In this document: piece after piece, positions 55,073 through 63,335 of the stretch
Layout: each line of letters opens with the position of its first letter
Position numbering within the stretch: the first letter of the stretch is position 1
From: Novosphingobium sp. Chol11
GTDB lineage: Bacteria > Pseudomonadota > Alphaproteobacteria > Sphingomonadales > Sphingomonadaceae
Reading direction: 5' to 3'
Length of the DNA stretch: 64,000 nucleotides
Assembly: GCF_900218065.1 (NCBI RefSeq)
Contig: NZ_OBMU01000001.1
Coordinates: 1,879,298-1,943,297 of the forward strand
Program-made: the position numbers and the translations under genes
The notes under the pieces: model-generated
Seen by the model: the letters and a program-made list of their open reading frames with translations, nothing else
The model's database searches: none
What the model was told of the DNA's origin: nothing

Positions 55073-56389
55073 TTGCGCTTTGCCCTGCGATATGAACCTC
55101 TCGATCTGGGCGTGCTGGCCGCGGTTTTCGCCGCCATGGACACGGAAGTCGTCGCGGCATGGGTACGCGCCGAACCAAGCGGCAGCTATGCCCGCCGCGC
55201 CTGGTTCTTCTGTGAGTATCTGACCGGCGAACGGCTCGACGTACCGGATGCCGCCGCCGGCAACTATGTCGAGGCGCTCGATTCGCACAAACATGTCGCC
55301 GGGGCGCGGCGGAACTCGTCACGGCACCGCGTCGTCGACAATCTGCTCGGCACGCCGGACCTGTGTCCTACGGTTCGTCGCACAGCGAAGCTGGAAGAGC
55401 AGATCGGGGTTCATATAGATGCCGAAGCACGCGCGATCATCGAGCGTTACGACCCGGCGGTGCTCGCCCGCGCGGTCCGATATCTTTTCACCAAGGAGAC
55501 GCGCTCGTCCTTCGCGATTGAGGGTGAGGCGCCCAGCCCGGATCGGACCGAACGGTTCGTCGCGGCGCTGCGCTCAGCCTCCAGCTTCGACACGGGCGAC
55601 AAAGACGCAATGGTGCGGCTGCAGAATTCAATCGTCGATCGCCGCTATGCCGCTACCGACTGGCGCAACTTCCAGAATTTCGTCGGCGAGACGACCATGG
55701 ATTTCCGCGAGGAGATACATTTTATCTGCCCTCGGCCCGAGGACGTCCCCTCGTTGATGACCGGCTGGATGGCGCTGACGGCACGGATGCTCACCGACAG
55801 CATCGAACCTGTCGTGGCGGCGGCGGTCGCGGCCTTCGCCTTCGTCTTCATCCACCCGTTTGAGGACGGCAACGGCCGCATCCACCGCTTCATCGTCCAC
55901 CATGTGCTGAGCAAGACCGGTTTCAGCCCGGACACCATGATCTTCCCGGTGTCGGCTGCGATCGTCCGTGATCAACGCAGCTATGATGCGGTGCTGGAGA
56001 ACTTCTCCCGGCCCCTGTTCAGCGCGATCGAATGGGGCTGGACCACCGACCGCGAGATCGAGGTCCGCAACGATACCGCGCGGCTCTATCGCTTCTTCGA
56101 CGCCACTCCGGTCGCCGAGTACCTCTATGACCGCGTGGTCGATACCGTCCGCACGGACTTACGCGAGGAACTGGGCTTCCTGACGGTGTTCGACCGCGCA
56201 ATGGAAGGAGTGCGCGCAATTGTCGATATGCCGGACCGCCGCGCCGCGTTGCTGATCCGCCTGATGCTTCAGAATGGTGGACGGCTTTCCAACAGCGAAC
56301 GCGATCGCTTCAACGAACTGACCGATGCCGAGATCGCCGCGATGGAGCAGGCGGTACAGCAAGCGCTGGCCACGTCGCTTGACGTGTGA
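55073..56389 (+). CDS. Fic-domain protein (putative AMP transferase)
   Basis: Likely adds AMP or another nucleotide moiety to a target protein. The 438 residues carry the complete catalytic motif HPFEDGNGRIHR starting at His261 and the inhibitory motif SFAIEG (Ser146 to Gly151, the S-x-x-x-E-G form), so it is an N-terminally self-inhibited class. NNLLGTP-like segment VVDNLLGTPDLCPTVRRT precedes it, and a C-terminal winged-helix-like tail follows. The only start here is a TTG at 55073; upstream sequence looks like the real N-terminus put out of frame. Last gene of the island; role in phage defence or maintenance is possible but unproven. Confidence 0.82.
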   Translation: MRFALRYEPLDLGVLAAVFAAMDTEVVAAWVRAEPSGSYARRAWFFCEYLTGERLDVPDAAAGNYVEALDSHKHVAGARRNSSRHRVVDNLLGTPDLCPTVRRTAKLEEQIGVHIDAEARAIIERYDPAVLARAVRYLFTKETRSSFAIEGEAPSPDRTERFVAALRSASSFDTGDKDAMVRLQNSIVDRRYAATDWRNFQNFVGETTMDFREEIHFICPRPEDVPSLMTGWMALTARMLTDSIEPVVAAAVAAFAFVFIHPFEDGNGRIHRFIVHHVLSKTGFSPDTMIFPVSAAIVRDQRSYDAVLENFSRPLFSAIEWGWTTDREIEVRNDTARLYRFFDATPVAEYLYDRVVDTVRTDLREELGFLTVFDRAMEGVRAIVDMPDRRAALLIRLMLQNGGRLSNSERDRFNELTDAEIAAMEQAVQQALATSLDV

Positions 56390-56745
56390 GATCGATTATC
56401 GATCTGTGAAAATAATTAGATATCAGGCAGCCGATCGAGATTTGGTTACATGGAAGCTGTAAGCCTTTAAAGCTGCTGCTCCAAGCTGCAGGGGCGCCGG
56501 TCTCGCGCCGGTCAAGCAGCGGATCGATCCACCCGCCACTTGGGTGACGTCATTTGAGCGGGGTCTGCCTGCCTGGGCCGCCAAGCGACCATATTCATGC
56601 GCCCTGCCAATTGATTATTCCCGGCAACAATGCGACTCTCCACTAAGGAGGCAATTTCGATGACCCAATTGGGCAAGTACTGGGCAAACGTCCCCGCAGA
56701 CTTTGTTAACCGCAAGGAAAACGGGCCTGAAATGGTAACTAACCC
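56390..56745. other. Non-coding right end of the island
   Basis: No gene supported. It contains the arm-like repeat at 56669-56688. The frame read antisense over attR is an artefact of tRNA sequence. Confidence 0.5.
56669..56688. repeat. Phased GGGCA repeat next to attR (putative integrase arm site)
   Basis: TTGGGCAAGTACTGGGCAAA contains GGGCA twice with an 11-base step, matching the spacing and sequence of the repeats near attL. Confidence 0.55.
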
Positions 56746-56801
56746 CTGTGTTGACATCGCAGGGGTCGCAAGTTCAATCCTTGCCACGCCCACCATCGAA
56801 A
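56746..56801. repeat. attR: second copy of the 56-bp tRNA-Val repeat
   Basis: Identical to 8714-8769. Only the 3' part of the tRNA is present; the base before it differs and no D-arm exists, so this is not a working tRNA gene. Confidence 0.93.
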
Positions 56802-56802
56802 T

Positions 56803-56832
56803 CCCGTGAAACCAACGATTTTGCGGGTTTTT
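56803..56832 (+). terminator. Terminator after attR (original tRNA-Val terminator)
   Basis: CCCGTGAAA pairs with TTTTGCGGG (two wobble pairs) and is followed by five T. A diverged homologue of the terminator at 8769-8802. Confidence 0.7.
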
Positions 56833-56917
56833 GTTTACCTGGAGGCAGCGACCAGCCCTGCCGTGCCCACGACTACTCTGGGCGGTCCTGAAGTCAGGTT
56901 GTCGTCATGAGGCGGAA

Positions 56918-57487
56918 CTAGGGCTCTGACCTCCGGTCCTGCTGCTCAATCTCATCCAGGACGGCCTCCGGCGCTACGTCTCGAGCAATGTCGTCCAGCA
57001 CCGGATCGCCGGCTTTTCTGATTCCCAGATGCTGTGCCAATTCCAGGTTCAGCTGCACGAGCTTGGTGATCTCATGCTCAGCCAACAGGCTGATCTGAAG
57101 ATCGAGGTCAGCTCTTTTGTCCGCCGCAGCTGCTGCTCGGTTCTGGCTGATCAATACAAATGTCGACAGGAATATGGCTTCGACCGATGCCCAGGTCGCG
57201 AGAATGACGAAGGTCGGGTCGAATGGCTTCACGCCAGGAATCACGCCCAGGTTTATCGCCACCCATGCGCCGAACAGCAGCATGTGGAGGTATACGAAGC
57301 GCATGCTGCCGGTGAATCGCGTTATCGCTTCAGCAGCCTTTTCCTGGATGCTCGCTCTTTGCTCTTCGCCGCGGCGGCGCGCTTCCAGGGCGGCGATGTT
57401 CCGCTTCAATGCTTCGGAAAGATTGGGTGGCTGAGGCGGCGGAACTGTCACCGCTGCTTCCGGCTCGCGCCCCGGAGGATTGCTCAT
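56918..57487 (-). CDS. DUF1003 inner-membrane protein
   Basis: The 189-residue protein starts at 57487, eight bases after GGAGG; GTG at 57493 is too close to it. Two membrane helices (FVYLHMLLFGAWVAINLG and FVILATWASVEAIFLSTFVL) are flanked by charged ends, with NRAAAAADKRADLDLQISLLAEHE after the second helix, the DUF1003 signature region when read in parts. Function of the family is unknown. It lies 33 bases after the topoisomerase gene and is probably cotranscribed with it. First gene outside the island. Confidence 0.82.
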   Translation of the reverse strand: MSNPPGREPEAAVTVPPPQPPNLSEALKRNIAALEARRRGEEQRASIQEKAAEAITRFTGSMRFVYLHMLLFGAWVAINLGVIPGVKPFDPTFVILATWASVEAIFLSTFVLISQNRAAAAADKRADLDLQISLLAEHEITKLVQLNLELAQHLGIRKAGDPVLDDIARDVAPEAVLDEIEQQDRRSEP

Positions 57488-57520
57488 AGTCACTACCTCC
57501 CAGGAGCGAGCCTGTTCACC

Positions 57521-58639
57521 TCAGGCTCTCCCCTCTCCATCCTTTGGTGAGAGTTTGCGCTGGAGAAACGAGAGAACCAGGGTCTCTTCGGGTGAAAGCT
57601 GTGTCAGGTCTCCGCGCAATTCTTTCTCTACCTCCTCCCGCGCCTCCAGGATCAGGGCGTCGTTCAGATAACTGTCGAATATCTCCGGATGGATGTAGCA
57701 TTTTCGGCAGACCGTCGGCGTGTTGCCGAGCCGAGCCGCCACCGTCTCGATGGCGGCCCGAATGTTTCGCTTTGCCGCCGCCTGGCTGTCGACCTTCTCA
57801 AGTTCAGCAAGCGCCAGCGCTGCGAGCACCGTGCCGCTCCACGTCCGGAAATCCTTGGCGGTGACGTCGCGCCCGGAGATTTCCTTCAAATAGCCATTTA
57901 TATCGCCGGAGGTCACCTCCCGCTGCTCGCCCGCATCATCGATATATTGAAAAAGGTGCTGACCTGGCAGGTCCTGGCTGTTCTTGACGATCTTCGCGAT
58001 ACGACGGTCGCGCAGGGTCAGCCGCCATTGCTTCCCACTCTTGCCCTTGAACCGGAAACGCATTTCAGATCCATTCACATCGACATGCCGATCGCGCAAC
58101 GTCGTCAGTCCATAACTCTTGTTCTGTTTGGCATAATCAGCATTTCCTACGCGGATCATTGTTGTCTCAAGCAGGCGGACGACAGCGGCGAGGACTTTCT
58201 CGCGTGGCATGCCTCTCAAACTCAGATGCTCTTCCACCTTAGCTCTGATCCTGGGCAGGGCAGCGGCAAATTCCAGCAAATGCTCATATTTGGTGCTGTC
58301 ACGAATTTCGCGGAATTTTTGATGATAGCGATATTGTTTACGGCCTTTAGCATCCCTGCCCGTCGCCTGAAGGTGACCATTGGCGTCCGCGCATATCCAG
58401 ACGTCGGTGTAGGCTGGCGGAATAGCAAGCTTGCGAATGCGCGCGAGGGTTTCCGCATCGCGAACCGCACTTCCATCCGCCCGGCGATATTGGAACCCCT
58501 TCCCTCGTTTGATCCGCCTGACGCCCTCTTCTTCATCGCTTGTGTAAACGAGCCCAGCCACTTCCGCAGCTTCTCGCGCGTCCACAATCGCGCCATTTTC
58601 GTTGTCATCGGGGACGATCGGCGAGGTTTCAAGGTTCAT
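57521..58639 (-). CDS. DNA topoisomerase IB (poxvirus type)
   Basis: Relaxes supercoils by a transient 3'-phosphotyrosine. The 372-residue protein has the N-terminal IPPAYTDVWICADANGHLQA, KQYRYHQKFREIRD, the catalytic Arg/Lys region (LLETTMIRVGNADYA) and the nucleophile Tyr in CRKCYIHPEIFDSY. FRTWSGTVLAA carries the conserved catalytic-core Arg. The start at 58639 (MNLETSP) is preferred; 58678 adds 13 residues. Typical bacterial length. Confidence 0.92.
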   Translation of the reverse strand: MNLETSPIVPDDNENGAIVDAREAAEVAGLVYTSDEEEGVRRIKRGKGFQYRRADGSAVRDAETLARIRKLAIPPAYTDVWICADANGHLQATGRDAKGRKQYRYHQKFREIRDSTKYEHLLEFAAALPRIRAKVEEHLSLRGMPREKVLAAVVRLLETTMIRVGNADYAKQNKSYGLTTLRDRHVDVNGSEMRFRFKGKSGKQWRLTLRDRRIAKIVKNSQDLPGQHLFQYIDDAGEQREVTSGDINGYLKEISGRDVTAKDFRTWSGTVLAALALAELEKVDSQAAAKRNIRAAIETVAARLGNTPTVCRKCYIHPEIFDSYLNDALILEAREEVEKELRGDLTQLSPEETLVLSFLQRKLSPKDGEGRA

Positions 58640-58757
58640 GGACGGAAATCGCCTGGGATGAGGCGCCGGTTCCCGCAATCTGAAATAACGGCGGCACTAA
58701 CCGGAAAGTGAACCGTTCAAGAGCGCTGAAACGCGATCATATGAAGGGAATCCACCG

Positions 58758-59327
58758 ATGACACTCGAAGGCAAGAAGATCGCCATTCTCATTGCGCCGC
58801 GCGGGACGGAAGAGCCGGAATTTACGCAGCCGAAGGCAGCGGTGGAGCAAGCGGGGGGCACAGTCACGGTGATCAGCCTGGAAGCGGGCGAGGCGCAGGC
58901 GGTCAACAATGATCTCGACCCCGGGGCAACCTTTCCTGTCGACAAGGCGATCGGCGAGGTTTCCGCCAAAGATTTCGACGCACTGGTCATTCCCGGCGGA
59001 TCGGTAGGCGCTGACAAGCTGCGGGGGTCGAAGGAGGTCGTCGCGTTCGTGCGCGCATTCTTCGATCAATCCAAGCCTGTCGCCGCAATCTGCCACGCAC
59101 CCTGGACACTGGTTGAGGCGGATGTCGTCAAGGGACGGACGCTTACCTCCTTCCCGACACTCCAGACCGATATCCGCAACGCCGGTGGAACATGGATCGA
59201 TCAGGAGGTCGTCGTAGACAAGGGATTGGTGACGAGCCGCAATCCGAAAGACCTCCCCGCCTTCTGCGCGAAGCTAATCGAGGAGATCAGCGAGGGCAAG
59301 CATGCCGAAGAAGGAGAAAGCACCTAA
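58758..59327 (+). CDS. DJ-1/PfpI-family protein
   Basis: A 189-residue flavodoxin-like protein with the nucleophile elbow VAAICHAPWTLVEA (Cys-His) and the conserved early Glu in GTEEPEFTQP. Family members act on stress-modified proteins or glyoxals, and activity claims vary, so a general stress role is the safe call. Divergent from the topoisomerase. A small frame beginning at 59302 overlaps its end but mostly mirrors the SDR gene. Confidence 0.85.
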   Translation: MTLEGKKIAILIAPRGTEEPEFTQPKAAVEQAGGTVTVISLEAGEAQAVNNDLDPGATFPVDKAIGEVSAKDFDALVIPGGSVGADKLRGSKEVVAFVRAFFDQSKPVAAICHAPWTLVEADVVKGRTLTSFPTLQTDIRNAGGTWIDQEVVVDKGLVTSRNPKDLPAFCAKLIEEISEGKHAEEGEST

Positions 59328-59424
59328 GGTCTATCGAGTGTCACCAGATATCTTGTGTCGCAGCATCAACATCGCGGCGAGGTGCGAGCTTAATCCACCG
59401 CGAGCCGTTCTAACGCTGGACGCG

Positions 59425-60195
59425 CTAATAATTCACGCGGGTGAACATCGAGCCGTCGATGACGAAGTTCGCGCCCGTGGTGAAGCTCGACCGGGGGCTG
59501 GACAGGAAGAGGGCCGTCGCGGCGACTTCATCGGGTACTCCCATCCGGCCGGTGGGATGTAATGCCAGCATCGCGTTGAAATAGTCAGGCCGTTCCGCGC
59601 GCAGGCGGCCGACGCTGCCGTCTTCGTCATAGATCATGCCTGGGGAGATGGTGTTGAACCGGACCTTCTTGGGCGCATATTGGCGTGCAAATCCCTTTGT
59701 CAGGTTGGTCAGTGCGGCCTTCATCGCCGAGTAGGCGTCAGGTCCTCCGACTTGGGTGGACGCCATCGAAGATATGGTCAGGAATGAGGCATCCCCCTTT
59801 GCGGCGGCCGCAGCCTCCAGATAGGGGATCACCACTTCGGCAGCGGCAATCGCGCCGATCACGTCCGATTCGAACGCCAATCGCCATTCCGCTTCCCCAT
59901 TGCCGGAAGCGATGCTGCTGGCGTTCGCGATATACATGTCGATACCGCCCAGTGCCGCGGCGGCCTCATGGATAAATGCCCGCAGCGCCGAACCATCGGT
60001 AATATCGACCGGAGCACCGAAGGCTGGAACGCCGTACCCCTCAAGCTTTTTGAGGGCGGCCGCAACATGATCGGCATTGCGCGCACAGATCGCGACCTTC
60101 GCTCCCTCGGCTGCAAATAGCTCGGCTGTGGCCCGGCCGATGCCACGGGTGCCGCCAGTAATGACGACTGTCTTTCCTTCAAGGTGCAGGTCCAT
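59425..60195 (-). CDS. Short-chain dehydrogenase/reductase
   Basis: A 256-residue classical SDR: NAD(P)-binding ITGGTRGIGRATA, NAS(S) in YIANASS, catalytic Ser of ISSMAS and YSAMK, C-terminal DGSMFTRVNY. The start at 60195 follows a GGGAAGGGG ribosome site; the longer frame to 60273 has none. Substrate unknown. Lone gene, convergent with the DJ-1 gene. Confidence 0.88.
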   Translation of the reverse strand: MDLHLEGKTVVITGGTRGIGRATAELFAAEGAKVAICARNADHVAAALKKLEGYGVPAFGAPVDITDGSALRAFIHEAAAALGGIDMYIANASSIASGNGEAEWRLAFESDVIGAIAAAEVVIPYLEAAAAAKGDASFLTISSMASTQVGGPDAYSAMKAALTNLTKGFARQYAPKKVRFNTISPGMIYDEDGSVGRLRAERPDYFNAMLALHPTGRMGVPDEVAATALFLSSPRSSFTTGANFVIDGSMFTRVNY

Positions 60196-60379
60196 GTCTT
60201 CCCCTTCCCGTTCGATTACCTTTGGCTGGGCATCCGTTTGCACCATATGAAAAGCAATGTGCACAAGGCACAACCGACTAAGATCGCGCCGACCTATGCC
60301 TCTAGCGCATAGCTGGGAGTGGAAATGCCAAGTGTCCGTTTTGGCAGCCGCCCTGCCCGTGGCGGCGCGGCAGGCGCCT

Positions 60380-61129
60380 TCATGCGGGCAGTATAAATTC
60401 GATCGGCGCGCTGAATTCGATACGCTCGCCAGGGAGCTCTACCGGGGCGCGGGGATAGGGGGACGCGCGCTGCAGCATCGCTCTGGCTTCCTCATCGAGA
60501 ACCGGATTGCCCGAGCCCCTGATGATCGCGCCTTCCAGCAAGGTCCCGGCGCGATCCAGGATGAATCGAACCTGCACTTGCCCTTCCTCGCGTCGCATAC
60601 GAGCGCGGCGGGGGTAAATTTTATGAGCGTAGAGCCAGGATCGAACCTTCGCGGCGTAGCTCCGGCTGGTGCCCGACGGGGCCTTGATATCAGCGCCATC
60701 TTCCACGCCGCGTGGGGGAAGCGAAGATGTGGCAGGCGAAGCCGCAGCCCGCTCAGCCCCGGACGCATCCGATGTAGTCATGACAGGGCTTGCGACTGGC
60801 GCGACAGGTGCGATCGGCACGAGGGTAGACGGCGGTGACTGATCCATCCTCAATGGCTGCACCACAGCGGAGGAAACCGACGGTCGAACTACCGGCCTCT
60901 GCTCAGCGGTTTGAGAGGAGCCTGCGGAAGCCGCCTCCCTTTCCTCCGCCCCTTGTTCAACCCCCTTCAGCTGCGCCAGCGACAGGACCGTCAGCGCAGG
61001 CGATTCCTGCCGTCGCGCCGCCTGCCCCATTCCCAGGTTCAGCAGCGCCGCGATCAGCAATCCGTTCACCAGCAGGGAAGCCGCTGCCGGACCGCTAATG
61101 CGGAAGGATGGAACCGCCCGCGCCATCAT
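60380..61129 (-). CDS. tonB: TonB-family energy transducer
   Basis: The 249-residue protein has an N-terminal membrane helix (AAASLLVNGLLIAALLNLG), a Pro/Ala-rich periplasmic linker, and the C-terminal TonB domain (WLYAHKIYPRRARMRREEGQ, VQVRFILDRAGTLLEGAIIR, DEEARAMLQRASPYP). It starts two bases after the stop of the receptor gene, so the pair form a dedicated uptake unit. ExbB/ExbD are not in view. Confidence 0.88.
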   Translation of the reverse strand: MMARAVPSFRISGPAAASLLVNGLLIAALLNLGMGQAARRQESPALTVLSLAQLKGVEQGAEEREAASAGSSQTAEQRPVVRPSVSSAVVQPLRMDQSPPSTLVPIAPVAPVASPVMTTSDASGAERAAASPATSSLPPRGVEDGADIKAPSGTSRSYAAKVRSWLYAHKIYPRRARMRREEGQVQVRFILDRAGTLLEGAIIRGSGNPVLDEEARAMLQRASPYPRAPVELPGERIEFSAPIEFILPA

Positions 61130-61131
61130 CG

Positions 61132-63213
61132 TCAGAATGTGTTCGCTACGCTGAACTTGAAGCTCTGTCCTTCGGCCGCCAACGCGGACAAGTGGCGGCG
61201 ATATTGCTTGTCGAACAGATTATCCACGGCAACGCGGAACTCGAATCCCTTCGCCGCGCCGCTCCGTGGCTTGAACGCGAAGAAGAGGTTGTGGACACTA
61301 TAGCCTGGGGTCGGCAAGCCCGATCCGGCAGAAGAAAAGACGCCCGTCGTCACCTTGTCCTGCCGTTCGGCGAACTCGCCGGTCCAACCGCCCGAAAGAC
61401 CCGTTGCCGAATCGGCGTAGCCCAGCGTCAGGCGATAGTCATTGGCGGGAATGGTGTTGAGATAATTGTCCGTCAGGCGATCCTTGCCGTCGATAAAGGA
61501 AGCATTGGCCCGCGCGAAAAAGCCGCCGACGCTATATTCTGCCTCTATCTCCAGCCCCTTGAAACGCGACCGGTTGATATTCTGGAAATAGGGCGTCCCC
61601 GCAGGGGCGGCGACGTTGACGATCAGGTCCTTCACGTCGTTCTGGAACAGGGTGGTCTTCGCGCGGAACCGGTCTCCACGTCCCAGCGCATCATCGAAGG
61701 ACAGGGTGAAGCCGACCTCATAATTGTCGGACTTCTCAGGCCGTAGATTAGGGTTCTCAGGCCGCGTCGCGGACCGGGTGAAGACCTCATCCACATTGGG
61801 CATGCGTACCGTACGTGCTGCAGACCCGAACAGGCCGAACCATGGGGTGACATTGTACAATGCGGCAAGCTTGGGCGAGACACCGCTGTCTTTCACCCGC
61901 CGCGTCAAAGTTGTGCCACCGACGACCGTGTCCCCAGGCTTAAGGTCTGTCCAGTCGATGCGAACGCCGGGCATGATGGTCAGCTTGTCGGACCAGACGA
62001 TCTCCAGCTGGCCGAACAGCCCATAACGGCTCATGTCACCTTCCGGATGGGTGCCCGCACCCGGCGTCACCGTACCGTTCAGGGCCACGCGCGGATTGCG
62101 CCGCTCCTGCATACTCCACTGGCCACCGGCAATGAGGAAGGCCGTCCAGTCGCCGCCCATGTCGAAACGGCTGCTGTTCTGCAGCTTTGCCTGCCAGCTT
62201 TCGTAGGAAAAGTCCGAATAGGCCAACGGTCCAAGGAACGCCGTTTCGGTCTGGTGCACCTTCGACAGCGAATAGGCGATCTGCGCCTCTACATTGAAGA
62301 TCTTGCTGCCGTCGAAATCGTTCACATAGCCCAGCACCGCCGTCTTATCGTGAACGCGGCGCCGCATCAGGCTGTTTCCGGTAGCCGCCGAAACCTGGTC
62401 GTAGACCTGCGGCGCGTCACTGATCCAATCCTGGTAGCTGGCCCAGATGGCGTGGTTCCGGTTGCCGCCGATGGAAACGCGGCCCTTTGCCAGCCAACTG
62501 TCCGATAGCGTTGCGGATGCAGCGACGATGCCGCCATTACCGCTCCTGTAATCATCGCTGCGGCGGTAATTATAGCTGCCCAGCAGTTCGACGCCCTCAA
62601 CCGGCTGCGCGGCGACGATGCCCGACAGCGTATGCGCTTGCGCGTTGGTGTCTGTCGCGGCCTTCAGACGGACGGCCAGCGGATCTCCGCCGGTCAGGAA
62701 ATCGGACGCATCCTTTGTCGTGAAATTGACGACGCCCGCCAGCGCGCCAGCTCCGTAAAGGGTCGAGGAGGCCGGGCCGCGCAGGACTTCGACCCGCTTG
62801 TAAAGCTCGGGCTCGGTGAACAGCGCGCCCATGCGATATTGCTCGTAGAATTTGGTGACGCCGTCGACATTGAGCAATATCCGATTATCGGAATCCCCCA
62901 CGGCCGTGCCGATGCCGCGGATGTTGAAGCCCTGCCCCAGTTGGCCGACGCCGCCCTGCACGTTCACGCCCGGCATGTCTTCCAGCAGATCGCCGATCGT
63001 CATCGCCTGGGCTTGATCAATATCGTCCTGATCAAGCGTGCTGACGGCTTGGGGCGTATCGATGGCCACCTTTTCTGCCCCTGCGGATATGACCATGCGA
63101 TCCAGGGTCATGCGCGTTGTTCCCGGCGCGTCGGCTGCCTGCTGCGCCCAAAGCTCGGCGGGCACGGCGATCAGCACGGCGCACATCAGAAGCTTTGCCT
63201 TGGTCTTCATCAT
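61132..63213 (-). CDS. TonB-dependent outer-membrane receptor
   Basis: The 693-residue receptor has a signal peptide (LLMCAVLIAVPAELWA), a TonB box region near LDRMVISAG, the plug (MTIGDLLEDMPGVNVQGG, FNIRGIG, VEVLRGPASSTLYGAGALAG) and a C-terminal barrel ending FKFSVANTF. The start at 63213 has AGGGGG upstream. The plug and barrel resemble heme/siderophore-type receptors; the cargo is not certain. Divergent from the DUF4198 gene with a possible Fur box between them. Confidence 0.88.
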   Translation of the reverse strand: MMKTKAKLLMCAVLIAVPAELWAQQAADAPGTTRMTLDRMVISAGAEKVAIDTPQAVSTLDQDDIDQAQAMTIGDLLEDMPGVNVQGGVGQLGQGFNIRGIGTAVGDSDNRILLNVDGVTKFYEQYRMGALFTEPELYKRVEVLRGPASSTLYGAGALAGVVNFTTKDASDFLTGGDPLAVRLKAATDTNAQAHTLSGIVAAQPVEGVELLGSYNYRRSDDYRSGNGGIVAASATLSDSWLAKGRVSIGGNRNHAIWASYQDWISDAPQVYDQVSAATGNSLMRRRVHDKTAVLGYVNDFDGSKIFNVEAQIAYSLSKVHQTETAFLGPLAYSDFSYESWQAKLQNSSRFDMGGDWTAFLIAGGQWSMQERRNPRVALNGTVTPGAGTHPEGDMSRYGLFGQLEIVWSDKLTIMPGVRIDWTDLKPGDTVVGGTTLTRRVKDSGVSPKLAALYNVTPWFGLFGSAARTVRMPNVDEVFTRSATRPENPNLRPEKSDNYEVGFTLSFDDALGRGDRFRAKTTLFQNDVKDLIVNVAAPAGTPYFQNINRSRFKGLEIEAEYSVGGFFARANASFIDGKDRLTDNYLNTIPANDYRLTLGYADSATGLSGGWTGEFAERQDKVTTGVFSSAGSGLPTPGYSVHNLFFAFKPRSGAAKGFEFRVAVDNLFDKQYRRHLSALAAEGQSFKFSVANTF

Positions 63214-63286
63214 CTTACCCCCTTTTGCATCTCCACGGGACATCAAGGGCCCCACACGGCGCTCGGCTTACCAATAATGAACGATA

Positions 63287-63306
63287 TTGCAAGTGAGTCG
63301 CATTAG
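63287..63306. promoter_or_regulatory. Possible Fur box
   Basis: TTGCAAGTGAGTCGCATTAG, between the divergent receptor and DUF4198 genes, resembles proteobacterial Fur sites of the form TGCAAnTGAnTCnCAT. It would make both genes iron-controlled. Confidence 0.4.
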
Positions 63307-63335
63307 ATATATCAGGAAACTGAAAGGGGATTTTG

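Larger units (their letters stand above)
8714..56801. mobile_element. About 48-kb genomic island in tRNA-Val(GAC)
   Basis: Bounded by a 56-bp perfect direct repeat (8714-8769 and 56746-56801) that contains the 3' part of tRNA-Val. A tyrosine recombinase lies directly inside the tRNA end, and putative recombinase arm sites lie inside both ends. The content is mosaic: two surface-glycan loci, two toxin-antitoxin pairs, a Fic protein, conjugation-gene debris, an extra tRNA and several insertion sequences. No complete conjugation or phage genes are seen, so it looks like an integrative island that would need help to move. Base composition varies, with clearly AT-richer stretches in the capsule and sulfotransferase regions. 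Confidence 0.88.

Noticed and set aside
59302-59562. 86-residue frame after the DJ-1 gene (MPKKEKAPKVYRVS)
   Set aside because: The second half is antisense to the SDR gene, and there is no family signature; the first 25 residues look plausible but are not enough.
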